Below are positions 14,379 to 16,077 of a stretch of DNA of 16,077 nucleotides, piece after piece. Source of the DNA: Opitutales bacterium (GTDB taxonomy: Bacteria; Verrucomicrobiota; Verrucomicrobiia; Opitutales; T3Sed10-336); the NCBI GenBank assembly GCA_007132315.1, contig SLOW01000201.1, positions 1 to 16,077 on the forward strand. Reading direction: 5' to 3'. Numbering within the stretch: position 1 is the first letter of the stretch; each line of letters opens with the position of its first letter. Both the position numbers and the translations under genes were made by a program. The notes under the pieces are model-generated. The model was not told the DNA's origin. It saw only the letters and a list, made by a program, of their open reading frames with translations, and did no database searches.

Positions 14379-15257
14379 GAGGGCAGCCTGGTCACAATTC
14401 CCTCAACCTCCCCTGAGATCGGCTTTGAGACCCCCGATGGACAACGGGCCAGCGTAAGTATGGCGGCGACGATGGACATGGCGATTCTTCGGGAACTTTT
14501 CGATCGTATCGTCGATGTCCATACAGTTCTGGAAATCGATGCGGTATTCATTGAAATAATACAGAAATCCCGCAACCGCCTCTTCCCTTACCGAATCGGA
14601 GAACGCGGCCAACTGCAGGAATAGTACCGCGATTACCGTGAACTGGATCCAGGGCACCGCCACGTGTCCCATCTGTTTCCGGCCTATCCCGGCAGTGACA
14701 TCACACCCGAAACGCCGGACTTTTTCGAGGCCGCGCAACGTTCCCTCGAACTCCGCGGCGACGATGGCACAGGCTGGGCGTTGGGCTGGAAGGTCAACCT
14801 TTGGGCTCGTTTCCTCGACGGCGACCGCGCCTACCTCATCGCCAAGAACGCATTGCGGCCCGTTGGACGCATCGAAGGAATCTACTACGGCGGTCGCGGC
14901 GACGTTTTCCCAAACTTGCTCGGCGCCCACCCCCCATACCAGATCGACGGAAACTTCGGCTTCACTTCGGGAATCGCCGAAATGCTCGTGCAAAGCCATA
15001 CCGGAAAAATCCACCTGCTGCCGGCTCTGCCAAAAGCCTGGCCGTACGGCGAGGTCAAGGGTCTGCGGGCGCGCGGCGGATTCGAGGTGGACATAGCATG
15101 GGCCGACGGGAAACTCACCGAAGCGCGGATCCACTCCCTGCGCGGTGAACCTCTGAGCGTCCGCTACGGCGGTGAAGTCGAGGCCGTGGATACGGAAACG
15201 GATTCAACGTATCGTTTCCGTCCCATGGCCGCGGGTCATTCGCTTGAGCGCGAGTAA
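14379..15257 (+). pseudogene. GH95 alpha-L-fucosidase remnant, 5'-truncated and with an internal TAG
   Basis: In one frame the sequence reads EGSLVTIPSTSPEIGFETPDG, then ASVSMAATMDMAILRELFDR, IGERGQLQE, a TAG at 14622-14624, and then YRDYRELDPGHRHVSHLF, YPGSDITPETP, SLELRGDDGTGWALGWKVNLWARFLDGDRAY, GGRGDVFPNLLGAHPPYQIDGNFG, EMLVQSH, IHLLPALPKAWPYGEVKGLRARGGFEVDI. These are ordered landmarks of the C-terminal half of GH95 fucosidases. The QIDGNFG motif (14940-14960) carries the aspartate assigned to catalysis in the family. The TAG replaces the tryptophan (TGG) usually found in 'QLQEW'. About 450 N-terminal residues are missing. The longest uninterrupted piece starts at the GTG at 14664. The enzyme would have released terminal alpha-1,2-linked fucose; the remnant should be inactive. 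Confidence 0.8.
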
Positions 15258-15330
15258 GGCCGGTTGGTCACCCAATAATGATATGAGATACACGATGAGT
15301 TCTGCAGGTCGAAAGCATTAACCGAGCGGG

Positions 15331-15957
15331 TCACTTTGCGTTAATTCGCGTACGGGCACTCCGGATCTTCTTTTTGCCAGCGGCCTGGAGAAAGGTGAGG
15401 GCGAGGTCAACCCTCGCCCGGTGCCCAAGTTTTCCCCGGCCGAGTTCGGACCAGGTCGAGAAGCGCGTCAGCAGACGGGCGCTGACTTTCAGGCGCGATG
15501 AGCGGCCGCCTTGTGTGGCCGCCAGGTCCACCGCCAGCGCATCCAGGTACTCGTCGAACTGCTCGAGCTGCCGGTCCAGGGCAGGTATCTCGCCGGAGTC
15601 CCGATAAAGCCGGTCGAGCATGGGCGCGACGCGACCGAAGTAAGCGTAAAGCTCGCCCAGGAGCTTTCGCGCCCTTTTCTCGCGGGCGGCGATAGAGCGC
15701 CACAGGTCCGGGGAGGGCGGCGGGTTGAGTTCGCGGAAGCGTTCGGAGCATCCCGCAAAAAGCGCTTCGCTGTCGGGAAAGTGCCGGTAAACGGTCAGTC
15801 TCTCGACCCCGGCGCGCTCGGCGATCGCCGAGATCGTCGTCCGGCGCGGCCCGACTTCACCGTGCAACTCCATCGCCGCCTGGGCAATGCGCGACCGGGT
15901 ATCGGCTGCTTTCCGGCGGCGCGCTTCCTGACGGTACGCTCGTTTCTTTCGTTTCAT
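15331..15957 (-). CDS. TetR/AcrR family transcriptional repressor
   Basis: The 208-residue protein has the standard N-terminal TetR DNA-binding domain: TRSRIAQAAMELHGEVGPRRTT followed by the helix-turn-helix ISAIAERAGVERLTVYRHFPDSEALFAGC (about residues 40-72). A divergent helical ligand/dimer domain follows, with a basic tail (KKKIRSARTRINAK). The ATG at 15957 is preferred; a GTG at 15969 in the same frame would put the start inside a perfect palindrome. No clear Shine-Dalgarno is visible for either. The palindromes at 15969-15984 and 16014-16041 lie in the divergent intergenic region and are the natural operator candidates. TetR proteins commonly repress a divergent transporter or enzyme gene and themselves; the regulated gene here starts at the right edge and is not identifiable. 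The gene faces the GH95 remnant tail to tail, 73 bp apart. Confidence 0.9.
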   Translation of the reverse strand: MKRKKRAYRQEARRRKAADTRSRIAQAAMELHGEVGPRRTTISAIAERAGVERLTVYRHFPDSEALFAGCSERFRELNPPPSPDLWRSIAAREKRARKLLGELYAYFGRVAPMLDRLYRDSGEIPALDRQLEQFDEYLDALAVDLAATQGGRSSRLKVSARLLTRFSTWSELGRGKLGHRARVDLALTFLQAAGKKKIRSARTRINAK

Positions 15958-15968
15958 TTTGATGAACA

Positions 15969-15984
15969 CTATTGTTTACAATAG
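15969..15984. promoter_or_regulatory. Perfect 16-bp palindrome, candidate TetR operator O1
   Basis: CTATTG-TTTA-CAATAG lies 12 bp upstream of the repressor ATG and 3 bp before a TTGACA box. It contains the 8-bp core ATTGTTTA that recurs in the second palindrome. Position and symmetry are visible; repressor binding is inference. Confidence 0.6.
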
Positions 15985-15987
15985 CTC

Positions 15988-16017
15988 TTGACAAGCGCCG
16001 TGCCGAAGGATTATTTA
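15988..16017 (+). promoter_or_regulatory. Candidate rightward promoter between two palindromes
   Basis: A perfect TTGACA (15988-15993) is followed after 18 nt by TATTTA (16012-16017). The -10 overlaps the left arm of the second palindrome, so a bound repressor would block it. It would drive the divergent gene beginning near 16041-16057. Confidence 0.5.
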
Positions 16018-16041
16018 ATTAAACATAATTGTTTAATTAAA
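16014..16041. promoter_or_regulatory. 28-bp palindrome, candidate TetR operator O2
   Basis: Arms TTTAATTAAAC (16014-16024) and GTTTAATTAAA (16031-16041) are perfect complements around ATAATT. The centre lies 51 bp from that of the first palindrome. The shared ATTGTTTA core (16028-16035) supports recognition by the same protein. Confidence 0.6.
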
Positions 16042-16056
16042 TGAAAGCGAAAAACA

Positions 16057-16077
16057 ATGTTCCCCCGTTTGTCCCTG
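16057..16077 (+). CDS. Start of a divergent gene, cut by the window edge
   Basis: Two ATGs are possible. The one at 16057 (MFPRLSL) has a purine-rich stretch (GAAAGCGAAAAA) before it. The one at 16041 (MKAKNNVPPFVPL) overlaps the palindrome end and lacks a ribosome binding site. Only 7-12 codons are visible, so no product can be named. Its place opposite a TetR gene suggests it is that regulator's target. Confidence 0.3.

Noticed and set aside
12466..14624. Genetic code reassignment to explain in-frame stops
   Set aside because: TAA, TGA and TAG are each involved once and a frameshift is also present, while intact neighbouring genes end at normal stops; mutation is simpler.
14403..15134. 243-codon minus-strand ORF
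   Set aside because: It is the antisense shadow of the GH95 remnant, whose plus-strand motifs are unmistakable.

Overview
The window looks like accessory chromosome of a moderately GC-rich bacterium of the Planctomycetes-Verrucomicrobia group, most probably a verrucomicrobium of the Opitutae type. This is inference. It rests on a TIGR02999-type ECF sigma factor beside a Hanks-type kinase, remnants of GH5 and GH95 polysaccharide enzymes, large Sec-exported repeat proteins, and a C-terminal 'DPxGxGIPNLLRFAF' region that I associate with secreted verrucomicrobial proteins. No tRNA, rRNA, CRISPR array or complete insertion sequence was seen.

Layout. Positions 1-1154 hold the 3' part of a repeat protein gene whose start lies outside the window. 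It meets, tail to tail, a GH5 glycosidase gene (1151-1678, minus) cut off just after its NEP acid/base motif. Next come a small PhnB-like VOC gene (1833-2321) and about 900 bp of non-coding DNA with repeat relics. A sigma/kinase pair follows (3218-5019); the kinase stops right after its catalytic domain. The centrepiece is an intact 1981-residue exported protein (5315-11260) with 28 RCC1 repeats. They are laid out as 14 repeats, three InlB-type repeats, 14 repeats, one InlB-type repeat and a C-terminal domain, which I read as four seven-bladed propellers. Directly behind it is a 40-codon ORF that repeats the first 17 residues of the giant protein's signal peptide.

From 11396 to 13002 a compact minus-strand operon runs: a broken exported protein gene, then a DUF2975 membrane protein, then a small XRE regulator, with 1-nt gaps between genes. 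Then follow a broken outer-membrane beta-barrel gene (13420-13964, minus), a 5'-truncated GH95 alpha-L-fucosidase remnant with an internal stop (about 14379-15257, plus), and a TetR-family repressor (15331-15957, minus). Between the repressor and a divergent gene at the right edge lie two palindromes around a perfect TTGACA box.

Two themes stand out. One is a possible signalling/export module (sigma, soluble kinase, giant propeller protein). The other is heavy gene decay: two truncated glycosidases, one nonsense-interrupted operon gene and a doubly damaged beta-barrel gene, while a 5.9 kb reading frame between them stays open. That contrast argues for real erosion rather than general sequence error.
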